DNA of 64,000 bases from a bacterium (GTDB taxonomy: Bacteria; Cyanobacteriota; Vampirovibrionia; Obscuribacterales; Obscuribacteraceae). The first letter of the stretch is position 1. Each line of letters opens with the position of its first letter. Below, piece after piece: positions 43,774 through 52,651 of the stretch. The notes beneath the pieces were generated by a model, which worked only from the letters and a program-made list of their open reading frames with translations, was not told the origin of the DNA and ran no database searches. A program made the translations under genes and the position numbers. Location of the stretch: NCBI GenBank assembly GCA_018062085.1, contig JAGOSY010000023.1, positions 22,793 to 86,792 on the forward strand, given 5' to 3'.

Positions 43774-44112
43774 CTAGACGTTGCTCGTATACATGCTCTT
43801 GTTGTTGAGAAAGTGACAAAGGAAGGTTTTGTCTTTGTTGATGCGCTTCTGCAATGCTCTTTTAACGACTCAGATTACTATCTTTCTGCAAAGTGCAATT
43901 TGCGCACACCGCAGGGAGATGAGGTCACTGCTTCTGTGACTAATGGCGATATTAAGAAAATGATGTTTGAGCATTTGACTGCTCTCGGTTACGGCTTCCT
44001 TGACTACGAGGTTAGTCCTATTAGTCCAATGAATGATGGAGACCTTACCGAGAACTTTGTGGTGAATGTGACTGGAATAACTATCGTTAGTTCTGCTGCT
44101 CCAAACTCTTAG
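43756..44112 (+). CDS. Hypothetical protein, tandem paralogue of 44241-44597
   Basis: The product is 118 aa. It begins MNVTLALDVARI and contains GDEVTA, LTALGYGF and a beta-strand end (NFVVNVTGI). The downstream copy is the same length and matches at MNVTL, the Cys-rich strand AKCNL/AKCTL, GDEV and the LGY region. It is soluble and looks like a small alpha/beta protein. No family is known to me. Confidence 0.65.
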   Translation: MNVTLALDVARIHALVVEKVTKEGFVFVDALLQCSFNDSDYYLSAKCNLRTPQGDEVTASVTNGDIKKMMFEHLTALGYGFLDYEVSPISPMNDGDLTENFVVNVTGITIVSSAAPNS

Positions 44113-44145
44113 TTGGAAGAGTCTGTATTCCAGTACATTTGTCCA

Positions 44146-44258
44146 AATAGCTGTTACTGGATGTAGCGGCACTAAATTTTATTGCCCAGTGGAAGGAACG
44201 GAAGCAATCCTGATACTGGGTTTAGTTTTGAGGAAGTACCATGAACGTTACCCTTACC
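44146..44258 (+). repeat. Duplicated leader and gene start, unit 2
   Basis: This is the partner of 43661-43773. The hairpin at 44185-44220 keeps its CCCAGT/ACTGGG base and GGAA/ATCC core, the T tract and the SD GAGGAAGTACC. Confidence 0.75.
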
Positions 44259-44597
44259 TTAAGCGCTGCTCGTATTCGAAGACTTATTTTTGACGAGGCG
44301 GCAACAACTGGCTTTACTTTCAAAGATGGCCATGTTGAATGTTTTGACAATGATCATCTGGTCGCAATGAAGGCTAAGTGTACCCTGTTGGCTCACTGCG
44401 GAGATGAGGTGATAGCTGAGTTTAATCACAATGAAATTACAGCTCTTATCTGTGATTACTTAACAAGTCTTGGATACAAATTTGACCAACCCTTCGAGAT
44501 TTTGCCTGCCGAGCCAGTCGCGGAAGCTGACGCTTGTAACTCATTTCAAGTCAAAGTGTGGGGAATTGCTTTAGCCAAGACTGACAGCAATCAATAG
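44241..44597 (+). CDS. Hypothetical protein, tandem paralogue of 43756-44112
   Basis: The product is 118 aa. Identity with its neighbour is highest over the first 10 codons and in GDEV, LTSLGYKF and the final strand. The middle has diverged (more Cys and Asp residues), which suggests separate roles after duplication. Function unknown. Confidence 0.65.
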   Translation: MNVTLTLSAARIRRLIFDEAATTGFTFKDGHVECFDNDHLVAMKAKCTLLAHCGDEVIAEFNHNEITALICDYLTSLGYKFDQPFEILPAEPVAEADACNSFQVKVWGIALAKTDSNQ

Positions 44598-44726
44598 TAT
44601 CGCTGCTAAGGAAGCCATACCTAGCAATTAGCTGGTGCTCAGCTAGTCTGGCGCACTTAGGTTTCAATTTCTGCGCGCTGGCTTCTGCGGCGCGTAGCTC
44701 TTTTGCCTAATTTTAGGAGTCTTTAA

Positions 44727-45230
44727 ATGAATGTAACAGCAAAGTCTCGCCTAGAGGCTGTTTTGACGCAACTGCCATTGTATTTTTTTATGGAGCTTGC
44801 CTGTCAACTTATTATCATTTTTACGATCCCAACTGGCCCTAGCCGGTTGGCGACGGAAAATGCCCTCGACTTTTCTCATCCATTGTCGTTGATTTTTATC
44901 GGTGTAATTAAGGCTCCACTTTTGGAGGAGCTGGTCTTTCGCGGAGCCTTGTTCAATGTGCTGCGCTTTGTCTTTGGCAAGGTGGTTAGCTCTTTTACAC
45001 CGCAAGGCAATTCATGGGCTTTGTATTCAGCCATCGCTTTGAGCTCAATCGCTTTTGGTCTGGCTCATCAGGAGCTTTATTTCGGCATATTTCTTATGCA
45101 TACTGTCTTTGGTGCTTTTGCTGCCCATTTGTACTATCGCACCGGCACAATTTTTGCTCCGATTGCTTTGCATATGCTCAACAATGCAATGCCAGTTTCA
45201 GCGCTGCTGCTCATTGAGTTCCTGAAATAG
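44727..45230 (+). CDS. CPBP-family intramembrane metalloprotease (Abi/CAAX-like)
   Basis: The product is 167 aa with about four membrane segments. The CPBP motifs are present: LLEELVFRGALF near residue 70 (EExxxR), ALSSIAFGLAH near 107 and LHMLNNAMP near 151 (HxxxN). Relatives process prenylated proteins, mature bacteriocins or give immunity; the substrate here is unknown. It is shorter than many relatives but keeps the core. A hairpin with a pyrimidine tract precedes its SD. Confidence 0.82.
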   Translation: MNVTAKSRLEAVLTQLPLYFFMELACQLIIIFTIPTGPSRLATENALDFSHPLSLIFIGVIKAPLLEELVFRGALFNVLRFVFGKVVSSFTPQGNSWALYSAIALSSIAFGLAHQELYFGIFLMHTVFGAFAAHLYYRTGTIFAPIALHMLNNAMPVSALLLIEFLK

Positions 45231-45251
45231 CCCTATTTGAACGCATTTGGA

Positions 45252-45276
45252 CCGCAATTTCGTTTGCGGATTTTTT
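45252..45276 (+). terminator. Intrinsic terminator after the CPBP gene
   Basis: CCGCAA pairs with TTGCGG and is followed by ATTTTTT. Just downstream an SD (AAGGAG) leads into a frame of only seven codons at 45300, perhaps the start of a lost gene. Confidence 0.65.
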
Positions 45277-45456
45277 AACTATTACCTAAGGAGAACGACA
45301 TGACGTATATCCAGAGAATGTAGGTCCTGGTGGGCACTTCACCATGGTGGTGATGTAGAAGGGTTTGCCAGTTAGTGGTTTCACGGCCATTTACTTGACA
45401 CCGGTATATTGGGCCCTGCCTTTGCTTGCACCAGGATCTCCATTCGGGAGGTTCTT

Positions 45457-45798
45457 ATGGGCAAGTCTCGTGAACGCCGCAAGGCAGATTTTGATCAATG
45501 CAAGCAAAGTGACTCAAGCAGTCGTCGGAGTTACGATGGCAACTGTGACGATGAGGTCGTTGTAGTAGCTCTGGCTGATGTTTTTATGACCGATGCTGTT
45601 GTTGCCAAACTGTTGGCTCGTGATGGCGCTCAGATTGAACGTCATCGCCAAGCTTATGAGTATGGTGAGGATATGGTGCGCGTTGTTCTGCGCCCTCGCT
45701 ATGATGGCGGCTACAACGTGGAAGACGGTCGTCATCGTGTTATCGCTGCTAAACAAGCTGGTATCGGCATGATTGAAGCTAAGCTGATTGGTTGCTAG
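45457..45798 (+). CDS. ParB-like N-terminal domain protein
   Basis: The ATG at 45457 follows GGGAGG. The product is 113 aa. After a polar start rich in Ser and Arg it has VVVVALADVF near residue 30, then VVLRPRYDGGYNVEDGRHRV and IAAKQAG, like the ParB/sulfiredoxin nuclease-like domain (GhHRxxAA motif). It lacks an HTH or dimer domain, so it is a stand-alone domain. The ParA-like gene at 36046 is not adjacent. Confidence 0.65.
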   Translation: MGKSRERRKADFDQCKQSDSSSRRSYDGNCDDEVVVVALADVFMTDAVVAKLLARDGAQIERHRQAYEYGEDMVRVVLRPRYDGGYNVEDGRHRVIAAKQAGIGMIEAKLIGC

Positions 45799-45867
45799 AA
45801 GCTTCTTTGATCGAAATCAAATATTAATAGCTACCACAAGGATGTGGTGGCCCTTTGTGTTTTTAGA

Positions 45868-45907
45868 CTCAAGCTGCAATACAGCTGCTTGAGCCTATTT
45901 TTTTTTA
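45868..45907 (+). terminator. Intrinsic terminator upstream of the 45923 gene
   Basis: CTCAAGCTG pairs with CAGCTGCTTGAG with a small bulge, then CCTATTTTTTTTT. It lies 16 bases upstream of the next start, so the SD follows directly on the T run. Confidence 0.7.
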
Positions 45908-45922
45908 TAAAAGGTGATCAAA

Positions 45923-46432
45923 ATGACTATGCAAAAACAAAAACAGACAGCATCTGAAATTATTATCGACTACATCGGTGGGTATAGAACCAAGCTTGAT
46001 TGTGTGCGAATTTGTGAAGATCTACAGGCGCAGTGCTCGGCTCAAGGCGAATTTGAGTTAGTTGCTGCTATGAAGGCTATTGGGGATTGTGATTTCGCAG
46101 ACCCTGAAAGTGCTTTTCGCCAATTTCTTATTAATGATGGTGACGCTTTAGAGTTTGTGGCTGAGGGGCACGAAACATCTTTGGCTGCTTTTGATGCTAT
46201 TGATAGTCCTTTAGCTCAGATTGTTAAAGAAGCTTGCCGGCAAATGCTGATCAGCGAGTATGCAGTCTGGTCTGCACATAAACGACTGCTTGATGCGGCC
46301 TTGGTTGATGACGGTGTGCTCGATGAACTAGCTGAAAACGACGATATGAATGCCATTCTGGAGAGCCAAGGTGGTTTTGCTCTGCACGAGCAGTTGTCTT
46401 TTTGCGAGATCTGGGTAGAGCTCTACCGCTAG
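45923..46432 (+). CDS. Hypothetical helical protein
   Basis: I start at the ATG at 45923, three codons into a longer frame, because of the SD AAGGTG. The product is 169 aa, acidic, helical, soluble and with no recognised motif. It is preceded by an intrinsic terminator and by a leader element with ATAGCTACCACA that also occurs before the 47998 gene. Confidence 0.6.
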   Translation: MTMQKQKQTASEIIIDYIGGYRTKLDCVRICEDLQAQCSAQGEFELVAAMKAIGDCDFADPESAFRQFLINDGDALEFVAEGHETSLAAFDAIDSPLAQIVKEACRQMLISEYAVWSAHKRLLDAALVDDGVLDELAENDDMNAILESQGGFALHEQLSFCEIWVELYR

Positions 46433-46568
46433 TGACCCTAATTTCTAGATCATGCATGAGCTTTAGTCCTATTGATTGTTTGCCAGTACTGGAATTGTTA
46501 CTCGCCCCGGTAGCTAGAAAGCTAGCTGGAGCAGGCGCTTTGTTTGAATTGAAATTGAGGAATTATTT

Positions 46569-46793
46569 ATGAATTTGATAGAAAAAGGAGCTGATGATGA
46601 CCCGGTGTTACATCAGCTTGATCACGCCCCTGCTGAAGATGTGGAGACGCTTAGTCGGCGTCTGTTTGGCAAGGTTGTGCAGCTCAATGCACAGGTCTGT
46701 AAGGGGCCGTGTGTGAGCGATGAAGTGCTTAACGGTGCCTTTGTAGAGGAAGCCACTAGTCCTCCGGTAAAGACCGCTGAAGGCCGGCGTTGA
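46569..46793 (+). CDS. Small acidic hypothetical protein
   Basis: The product is 74 aa with SD TTGAGGAATT. It is acidic at first and Arg/Lys-tipped at the end, with no membrane segment. Its leader holds a palindrome-rich hairpin (AGCTAG/CTAGCT near 46510-46530). No family is recognised. Confidence 0.5.
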   Translation: MNLIEKGADDDPVLHQLDHAPAEDVETLSRRLFGKVVQLNAQVCKGPCVSDEVLNGAFVEEATSPPVKTAEGRR

Positions 46794-46838
46794 TGCCATT
46801 CAAAATTAACCCATAGTCAATTTTAAAGAGAGAATAAT

Positions 46839-47381
46839 ATGAGCAATACAAATCAAATCAACAAATCAGTTGTAGTCGGCGTTACTGTCATCAAACGTGG
46901 CCGCAATCTGCAGTTTGTCGCTTCCGTCGACATTCTTGGTGTCACTCACAAACTGGAAGCAAGTAAGCGATTGAAGGCGGGCAAGAAGACTTCCGATGAA
47001 GCCTTAGAAGACTTTATGGAGGTACTTACTAGCGGCGCTGAGCAAAATTCGACCGTGGATGAAGGCCAATTGCTTTCGAACTGTTTCGCGGCAATGGACG
47101 ATTACCTTGATATTGATGAGACTGCGGAATTGCAGGAATTTATCCAAAGCGGCTCACAGTCTCTTGTTAAGCAGGCGAATGAACTAGTTGCCGCAAACTC
47201 TTCGGGGTTGGATGGTGTCGAGAAATCGGAGCCCTTAGAGTTCGTCATTGGATACATTAGTGTGGTTGAGCCGGCTGAGAATAAAGGCATTTGTCGCAAG
47301 TGTCTTAAAGAATTCGATCTGCATTATATCGCTGGTACTACTGACCTTTGCATGAGCCATATTAACCCTGGTTTCATCTAG
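46839..47381 (+). CDS. Hypothetical protein with C-terminal Cys cluster
   Basis: The product is 180 aa, soluble. The first half is a helical and strand mix; the C-terminal 25 residues contain CRKCLKEFDLHY, TTDLCMSH, a CxxC...C-H arrangement that could bind zinc. SD AGAGAG. No family is recognised. Confidence 0.6.
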   Translation: MSNTNQINKSVVVGVTVIKRGRNLQFVASVDILGVTHKLEASKRLKAGKKTSDEALEDFMEVLTSGAEQNSTVDEGQLLSNCFAAMDDYLDIDETAELQEFIQSGSQSLVKQANELVAANSSGLDGVEKSEPLEFVIGYISVVEPAENKGICRKCLKEFDLHYIAGTTDLCMSHINPGFI

Positions 47382-47494
47382 TGATGAGCCTCTTTCTCTA
47401 TGCAGCTGTTGTTGCTTCGAGATCGATTTTATTTTCAAAATCGCCAAAGGCGCTCTTCGTGAGTGCTGGAGGCTCATTTTTTGAGGAAACACTT

Positions 47495-47890
47495 ATGAAA
47501 GCAAATAGACAAATGAAAAGAGCCGAACTGTTTACGGCCGTTGAGACTTACCTAAGAAGCATCTCTCAGCTGGTTCCGATAGCCCTCGGCTTGTGGATCA
47601 AGATCGAAGAATGGGATGACCACGACAAGTTCATTGAAGCCGACGTACTACTCAGAGCCGCATTTCAGCTTCTCAATCAGGCGTTGAACCAAGTACTCAT
47701 CTCTTCAGACCTATCCGGCGAGCCGGAGGACTGGATAGTGGAGGAATGGATTCAACACATCATGACCAATGAGGGACAAGTTGACTGGGAGTGGCTTCAG
47801 CAGCTCAAGCCAGCAGACATTGCGGCAGGAGAACAGCTGGTCAAGCAAGCTGCGGACCTGCTCGACGAAATAACCGCTATCAGTGGCTGA
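47495..47890 (+). CDS. Hypothetical acidic helical protein
   Basis: The start at 47495 is chosen for the SD TGAGGAAACAC; the open frame extends 38 codons further upstream through hairpin sequence. The product is 131 aa, acidic, tryptophan-rich and helical. Its stop region (TGAGGAAATAG) also provides the SD for the micro-ORF at 47901. Unrecognised. Confidence 0.6.
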   Translation: MKANRQMKRAELFTAVETYLRSISQLVPIALGLWIKIEEWDDHDKFIEADVLLRAAFQLLNQALNQVLISSDLSGEPEDWIVEEWIQHIMTNEGQVDWEWLQQLKPADIAAGEQLVKQAADLLDEITAISG

Positions 47891-47900
47891 GGAAATAGCA

Positions 47901-47984
47901 ATGAAAAATAATAATAGCTACCACAGAGATGTGATGGCATTTATTCAATTGCTCAAGACGCGCAGCGATGTCGTCTTAAACTAG
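47901..47984 (+). CDS. 27-aa micro-ORF
   Basis: A perfectly placed SD (GAGGAA) formed across the previous stop codon precedes an ATG with 27 codons (starting MKNNNSYHRDV). Part of this DNA repeats before the 45923 gene, where it would read NINSYHKDV but without an ATG. It may therefore be a conserved RNA element rather than a protein. Confidence 0.35.
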   Translation: MKNNNSYHRDVMAFIQLLKTRSDVVLN

Positions 47985-47997
47985 TTTTGGAGCATAT

Positions 47998-48546
47998 ATG
48001 AGAACAAAGATAAATGAAAGAAAGAGTGTTAAAGTCTCGTCTTTGGGGCCAATCACCGTTGTGGTCGCCGCAGCAATCTGTCTAATGTGGCCGAGCTTTT
48101 CTATGATTAAGATCGCCAGTAACATGCTATATGAGACGGGGCTGCTAGCGCCGCCACAGTTACAGCGTGCGGCCACTCGATTAGAAAATATCGCCAGTCA
48201 GAGTTTTAGCCCCGTTGACTATATGCCGGTTTTGGCAAACGAGCTAGAATCTTTGGCGGACAAACCACAGTTCATGCTGCAAGTAGCTCAGCAAGTGCAA
48301 GCTGACTTGGAGAGCGCATCTGGGGTGAACGATCTCGTATTTTCTAGTGTGTTTATCGTTACTAGTAGTCAGAGCGGAGAACTAAGCGCTTTGACATTCG
48401 ACGCTTCTTCTGTGTCTGTTGTTTGCCAAAAAGTCAGACAAATCAGAAACGATCGTGGACTGATTTTGGCTGAGTATTGGATTGATCATTTAGGACCAGA
48501 GACCAAAGGTCATGCCGTCTATTACTGGAGTTGTTATAAGACTTAA
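47998..48546 (+). CDS. Hypothetical single-pass membrane protein
   Basis: The product is 182 aa with a hydrophobic segment at about residues 17-38 and a 140-residue domain behind it, probably outside the cytoplasm. Composition is ordinary and no motif is recognised. SD TTGGAG. Confidence 0.6.
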   Translation: MRTKINERKSVKVSSLGPITVVVAAAICLMWPSFSMIKIASNMLYETGLLAPPQLQRAATRLENIASQSFSPVDYMPVLANELESLADKPQFMLQVAQQVQADLESASGVNDLVFSSVFIVTSSQSGELSALTFDASSVSVVCQKVRQIRNDRGLILAEYWIDHLGPETKGHAVYYWSCYKT

Positions 48547-48688
48547 ACGCTAGAAGACTAGAGTTTGTTGAATTGCTTTGCTTAGTGAGCGTTGTTAGTT
48601 GAGAAGACTTGAAATAACACAAACAATTCGAGTGATCCTTGAGGTCACAAGTGAGACTTTATGACTGGTTCAAGTATGGGCGCTCTGG

Positions 48689-49090
48689 ATGCACCGTGCA
48701 ATCAAAGAGTATGAGGCGAGATGTGCACGGTATGGCCAAGAATCAAGGGACTGGTTGGAGACTTCAGAACCTGCTTTGTATGCTGCTAAGAATATGGCAA
48801 ATGAGCAATTAAAAAGTTTACCTGGTGTCAAGAGCATTAGCTTAGGTACAGCCTTTGGTCCTTCTGAGAATTCTGACTATGGGCTTTCAATTCGCGTCGG
48901 CGAAACAGTTTGGCAAGAAAATCAACCGCAAAGTGTCGGTGGTATGGCCTGGGCGGAATGGAGCGCTAATATTCCAGAACAGGTAGATGGCTTTCGCCTG
49001 GTTGTGCAATTCGAAAACGCCCCGAGTGATACAGAATGGTTTTGGACGTTGAAAGATGGCTTTTCTTCGTCTAGTTGTGGCAAGCGTTAA
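48689..49090 (+). CDS. Hypothetical soluble protein
   Basis: The product is 133 aa. The ATG at 48689 has no clear SD, unlike nearly all its neighbours. In-frame sequence runs 9 codons upstream to a stop with no better start, so an upstream frameshift is possible. The end (GFRLVVQFENAPSD, EWFWTLKDGF) looks like a compact beta-rich domain. Function unknown. Confidence 0.5.
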   Translation: MHRAIKEYEARCARYGQESRDWLETSEPALYAAKNMANEQLKSLPGVKSISLGTAFGPSENSDYGLSIRVGETVWQENQPQSVGGMAWAEWSANIPEQVDGFRLVVQFENAPSDTEWFWTLKDGFSSSSCGKR

Positions 49091-49173
49091 GGCCTTGCTT
49101 GTCACCTTCTTGTGCTGGCAGTTGCCAGCATTAACCGCTGCCTCGGCAGTTTAAATAGAAAAAGGAAACAATT

Positions 49174-51861
49174 ATGTGCATGTGTCACAGCAAAGAAAAT
49201 CACGCGGCTACTTTAAAAGGCTTTCGCCTGCCGCAATCAGTACAGCCTGTTAATTACAAGCTTAGCCTCTCCCCAGGGCTTAAGGTCACTAGCAAAGTCG
49301 GCGATAGCGAAGAAGTGGTCTATAAGTTTACCGGTCGCGAGGTGGTGAAAATCAACGTCATTGAATCGACTGACCGCATAGTTTTGCATGCCTCTAACCT
49401 TGATATTCATGACGCTTACATCGTCAACAAGAAAGGCAAGCGCCTCGATGGCACTGTCACTTTTGATCTCGAAAACGAGTTTGCCATTATCTCTTTCGAC
49501 ACTGTAATCTCCACTGGTCGTTGGAAATTGCATACTCGCTTCACCGGCATTCACAATACTAAGCTAAAGGGTTTTTACCTGAGCCAATGGCAAGATGACG
49601 TGGGCGGGCAACACCAAATCTTTACCACTCAGTTTGAGTCAATCGATGCCCGTCAAGCCTTTCCTTGTTTTGATGAGCCAGCGATGAAGGCGACATTCGA
49701 TGTTCAGTTGATTGTCGACAAGAATCTCGTGGCTTTATCTAACGGGCGCGATGTAAAGACAGAACAGCTCGGCGCTGGCAAAAAGCTAGTCACGTTTGCT
49801 CGCACACCGAAGATGTCGACTTATCTTGTGGCTTTCTCGGTCGGCGAGTTCGAGTCGTCAGACCCAGTCTGGGCCAACGGTAAAGAAATTCGCGTCTGGT
49901 CTATTCCCGGCAAGCAGCATATGAAGAGCTTTGCTCTCAAGGTGGCCAAGTTTGGCGTGGAGTGGTACGAAAACTTCTTCGACAGACCATATTTCGGCGG
50001 TGACAAGATCGACATGATTGCCATTCCCGACTTTGCTATGGGGGCGATGGAGAACACTGGTCTGATCACCTACCGAGATACGGCCCTGCTCATTGATGAG
50101 AGTAAGGCCTCGCACTCTGAGTTAGAGCGTATTTGCGAAGTGGTGCTCCACGAATTGGACCATCAATGGAACGGTAATGAAGTGACCATGGATGATTGGA
50201 ACGGTCTCGGCTTGAACGAATCGTTTGCCACGATTATGGCATATGTGGCTATGAATGATATGTTCCCCGATTGGCATGTATTCAACAAGTTTGGCGTTGC
50301 TCGGGCTGGTGCTTTCGCCCTTGACTCGCTCAAGTCTACTCATGCTGTTGAAATTCCTGTTAGTCACCCTAATGATATTCAGCAGTTCTTTGATCAAATC
50401 ACTTATGAAAAGGGCGGTTCGTTGCTTTTCCAAATTATCCAGTACATGGGTTTCGATACTTTCCGCCATGGTATGCGCATCTATATGCAACGCCATGCAC
50501 TGGGCAACACCATGGTGTCACAACTTTGGGATGCTCTTGAGGCTGGCTGCAAGGCTGAAGGCAATGACACGCCTGTGCGCGCCATTATGGACGCCTGGTG
50601 GAATACTGCTGGGCATCCCTTGGTGTCTGTGCGTCAGTCAGATAACCCAGGAGCAGTCATTGTCAGTCAGAATAAGTTTCAGTTTTTACCTCAGGGTGAC
50701 AAGGATACTTGGCCGATGATGTTGCACGTCCGCTACAAACTGAGCAAGTTGGTGGGCCCCAGTGAAATTGTGGAGAAGAAGTTCCTGGTGAACGAGGGCG
50801 AGATGACCTTGCAGTTAGGTAATAGTTTGGAAAATGAAAGCATCGAGTGGGTAGTGGTCAATGCAGGCGGCTCGGGCTTTTACCGCGTCGGCTACAGTGA
50901 TGACCTGCGCCACAAGCTGCTTGCTGATCTGCAAAATCTGGAAGTAATCGAACGGTTCAATTTGGTCAATGATTCGTGGGCGGCTGTTCGCGCGCGTTCT
51001 GCTGGCACGATGACCACCGTTGAGTTTCTTGATTTGGTGAAGTGTTTCGCTGACGAAACCGATGCCAATGTTTGGGCTGTTATTTCTGGAGCCTTGAGCA
51101 CGATTTATCGTTTGACTTCTGGCGACCAGCGTCAGGTGTTTAAGCTTGTTGTTCGTGAGCTGGTTCGCCCGGTCTTCGACAACCTCGGCTGGACACCACA
51201 AGAGGGCGAGTCTGTCCATACCCGGCAGCTGCGGGGTCAGTTGGCTGGCTTGTTGGGCACCGTGGCTTCCGATATGGAAATTCGCCAAGAGGCAGTGGTG
51301 CAGTTCGACAATTGGAAGGCTGATCGCGATTCAGTTGATCCAAACGTAGTTCCTGCGCTTATCTCGATTCTGTCGCACAACGGTGACAAGGCTCGTTTCG
51401 ACGAATTCCTGGCACTGGCTGATCAGGCACCCTCAACACAAGAGAAGCTACGCTTCCTTGGCGCGTTAGGTAACTTCCGCGATGGTGAATTGTACGAGGA
51501 AGCAATTCGGCTGACACTATCCGGTAAAATTCGCTCGCAGGATGCGCCTTTTATCTTGGCTGGTATCATTGGCAGTGAACATGCTGGAGCGGGCGCTTGG
51601 AACTTTATGCGCGAGAATTGGGACAAAATTGTCGCTACTTATCCAGACAACGCCGTGCCCCGCATGGTCAGCTCTTGTTCAGCTTTGGATACAGTGGAGC
51701 TGCAAGCTGAGGTAGAGGAATTTTTCTCTACTCATAAGGTCAAGGAAGGCGATATGGCGGTGGCTCAGATGCTTGAGCGTTTATCTGTCAACGTTGGTCT
51801 AAGAGTTGAAGAGACGCCAAGACTCGCTGCTTATTTAGCGAATCCGGTCTCAGCGGCTTAA
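49174..51861 (+). CDS. M1-family zinc aminopeptidase
   Basis: The product is 895 aa, close to the usual size. The exopeptidase motif GAMEN lies in FAMGAMENTGL near residue 289. The zinc site is HELDHQWNGNEV near residue 325 (HExxHxW), with the third ligand in LNESFA 18 residues on. The N-terminal 200 residues form the family's beta domain (SQFESIDARQAFPCFDEP) and the C-terminal 350 the helical domain. It removes N-terminal residues from peptides, most likely in the cytoplasm, since no signal peptide is present. The protein starts MCMCH, which is unusual. Confidence 0.93.
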   Translation: MCMCHSKENHAATLKGFRLPQSVQPVNYKLSLSPGLKVTSKVGDSEEVVYKFTGREVVKINVIESTDRIVLHASNLDIHDAYIVNKKGKRLDGTVTFDLENEFAIISFDTVISTGRWKLHTRFTGIHNTKLKGFYLSQWQDDVGGQHQIFTTQFESIDARQAFPCFDEPAMKATFDVQLIVDKNLVALSNGRDVKTEQLGAGKKLVTFARTPKMSTYLVAFSVGEFESSDPVWANGKEIRVWSIPGKQHMKSFALKVAKFGVEWYENFFDRPYFGGDKIDMIAIPDFAMGAMENTGLITYRDTALLIDESKASHSELERICEVVLHELDHQWNGNEVTMDDWNGLGLNESFATIMAYVAMNDMFPDWHVFNKFGVARAGAFALDSLKSTHAVEIPVSHPNDIQQFFDQITYEKGGSLLFQIIQYMGFDTFRHGMRIYMQRHALGNTMVSQLWDALEAGCKAEGNDTPVRAIMDAWWNTAGHPLVSVRQSDNPGAVIVSQNKFQFLPQGDKDTWPMMLHVRYKLSKLVGPSEIVEKKFLVNEGEMTLQLGNSLENESIEWVVVNAGGSGFYRVGYSDDLRHKLLADLQNLEVIERFNLVNDSWAAVRARSAGTMTTVEFLDLVKCFADETDANVWAVISGALSTIYRLTSGDQRQVFKLVVRELVRPVFDNLGWTPQEGESVHTRQLRGQLAGLLGTVASDMEIRQEAVVQFDNWKADRDSVDPNVVPALISILSHNGDKARFDEFLALADQAPSTQEKLRFLGALGNFRDGELYEEAIRLTLSGKIRSQDAPFILAGIIGSEHAGAGAWNFMRENWDKIVATYPDNAVPRMVSSCSALDTVELQAEVEEFFSTHKVKEGDMAVAQMLERLSVNVGLRVEETPRLAAYLANPVSAA

Positions 51862-51892
51862 TCAGCTTCTGCGATCTTCTTCTGCAAACCCT

Positions 51893-51930
51893 TAGCTGCC
51901 ACCGCAACGATTGCGGTGGCAGCTATTTTT
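51893..51930 (+). terminator. Strong intrinsic terminator after the aminopeptidase gene
   Basis: TAGCTGCCACCGCA pairs perfectly with TTGCGGTGGCAGCTA, followed by TTTTT. It is the best terminator in the window. Confidence 0.9.
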
Positions 51931-51942
51931 CATAACCGCTAG

Positions 51943-51978
51943 AGGCGCTCAGTCTGGGCGCCTTTGGCTTATTTTTTT
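51943..51978 (+). terminator. Second hairpin and T tract before the 51991 gene
   Basis: AGGCGC pairs with GCGCCT, then TTGGCTTA and eight T residues, ending at the SD AGGAATCAC. It follows 12 bp behind the previous terminator. Confidence 0.6.
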
Positions 51979-51990
51979 TAGGAATCACTT

Positions 51991-52527
51991 ATGGAAACAA
52001 CTCAAACATTGACTCACTTCACCCAGTTTCAAGTTGGCCTTGGAATAATTATTGTTTTAGCTGGGCTTACTTGGTACATCGCTTCTGCAAGCGTCAAGAG
52101 AAAGTGGAATCGATACTCTCAGGCCGAAGCTGAAGCTACGAAAATTCGCGACTTGGTTGTAGAAACCTACAATTCGTTTAGAGGCAAATACATGCCGCCA
52201 GCTTTAAGAGAGCTATTAACCGAAGCATGGGCAGACTATAGTTCCATCGCTCAGCGGTCGCACGATGTCTCCAGCAATGAGCAGCTCGTTGCTGTGACCA
52301 ACGAGGTCGACGAAGTATTGGAACGCATCGGCAAGCAGGCTTTGATAGTCCCTACGCTTGCTGATTTTGAAGCTGATAAGTTAGCACTAGTGCACGAGGT
52401 GGTTGAACTGCGTAGCAAATATGAAGACTCGCTCGGACGCCTAGAGCGTGACTTCAATAGTAAGAACGAACATATCGCTCAAAGGCGCAAACAGCTAGAT
52501 GAGCAGTTGACCGCATTAAAACTATAG
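51991..52527 (+). CDS. Membrane-anchored coiled-coil protein
   Basis: The product is 178 aa: a hydrophobic segment at about residues 17-34, a helical middle and a charged coiled coil over the last 50 residues. The layout recalls LemA-type proteins but no LemA signature is secure. The next gene (52652) has a similar layout: membrane part, then coiled coil. Confidence 0.6.
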   Translation: METTQTLTHFTQFQVGLGIIIVLAGLTWYIASASVKRKWNRYSQAEAEATKIRDLVVETYNSFRGKYMPPALRELLTEAWADYSSIAQRSHDVSSNEQLVAVTNEVDEVLERIGKQALIVPTLADFEADKLALVHEVVELRSKYEDSLGRLERDFNSKNEHIAQRRKQLDEQLTALKL

Positions 52528-52651
52528 CCGCCAACTGATTTGGAGATAACTATTGCCCTGTAAATGGATGACAAATGAGCTCAACTAAATTTATCTAGCC
52601 TGTAGCCCGAAGCAACTCTGACTACAGGAGTTCACTTATTGGAGAATACAT

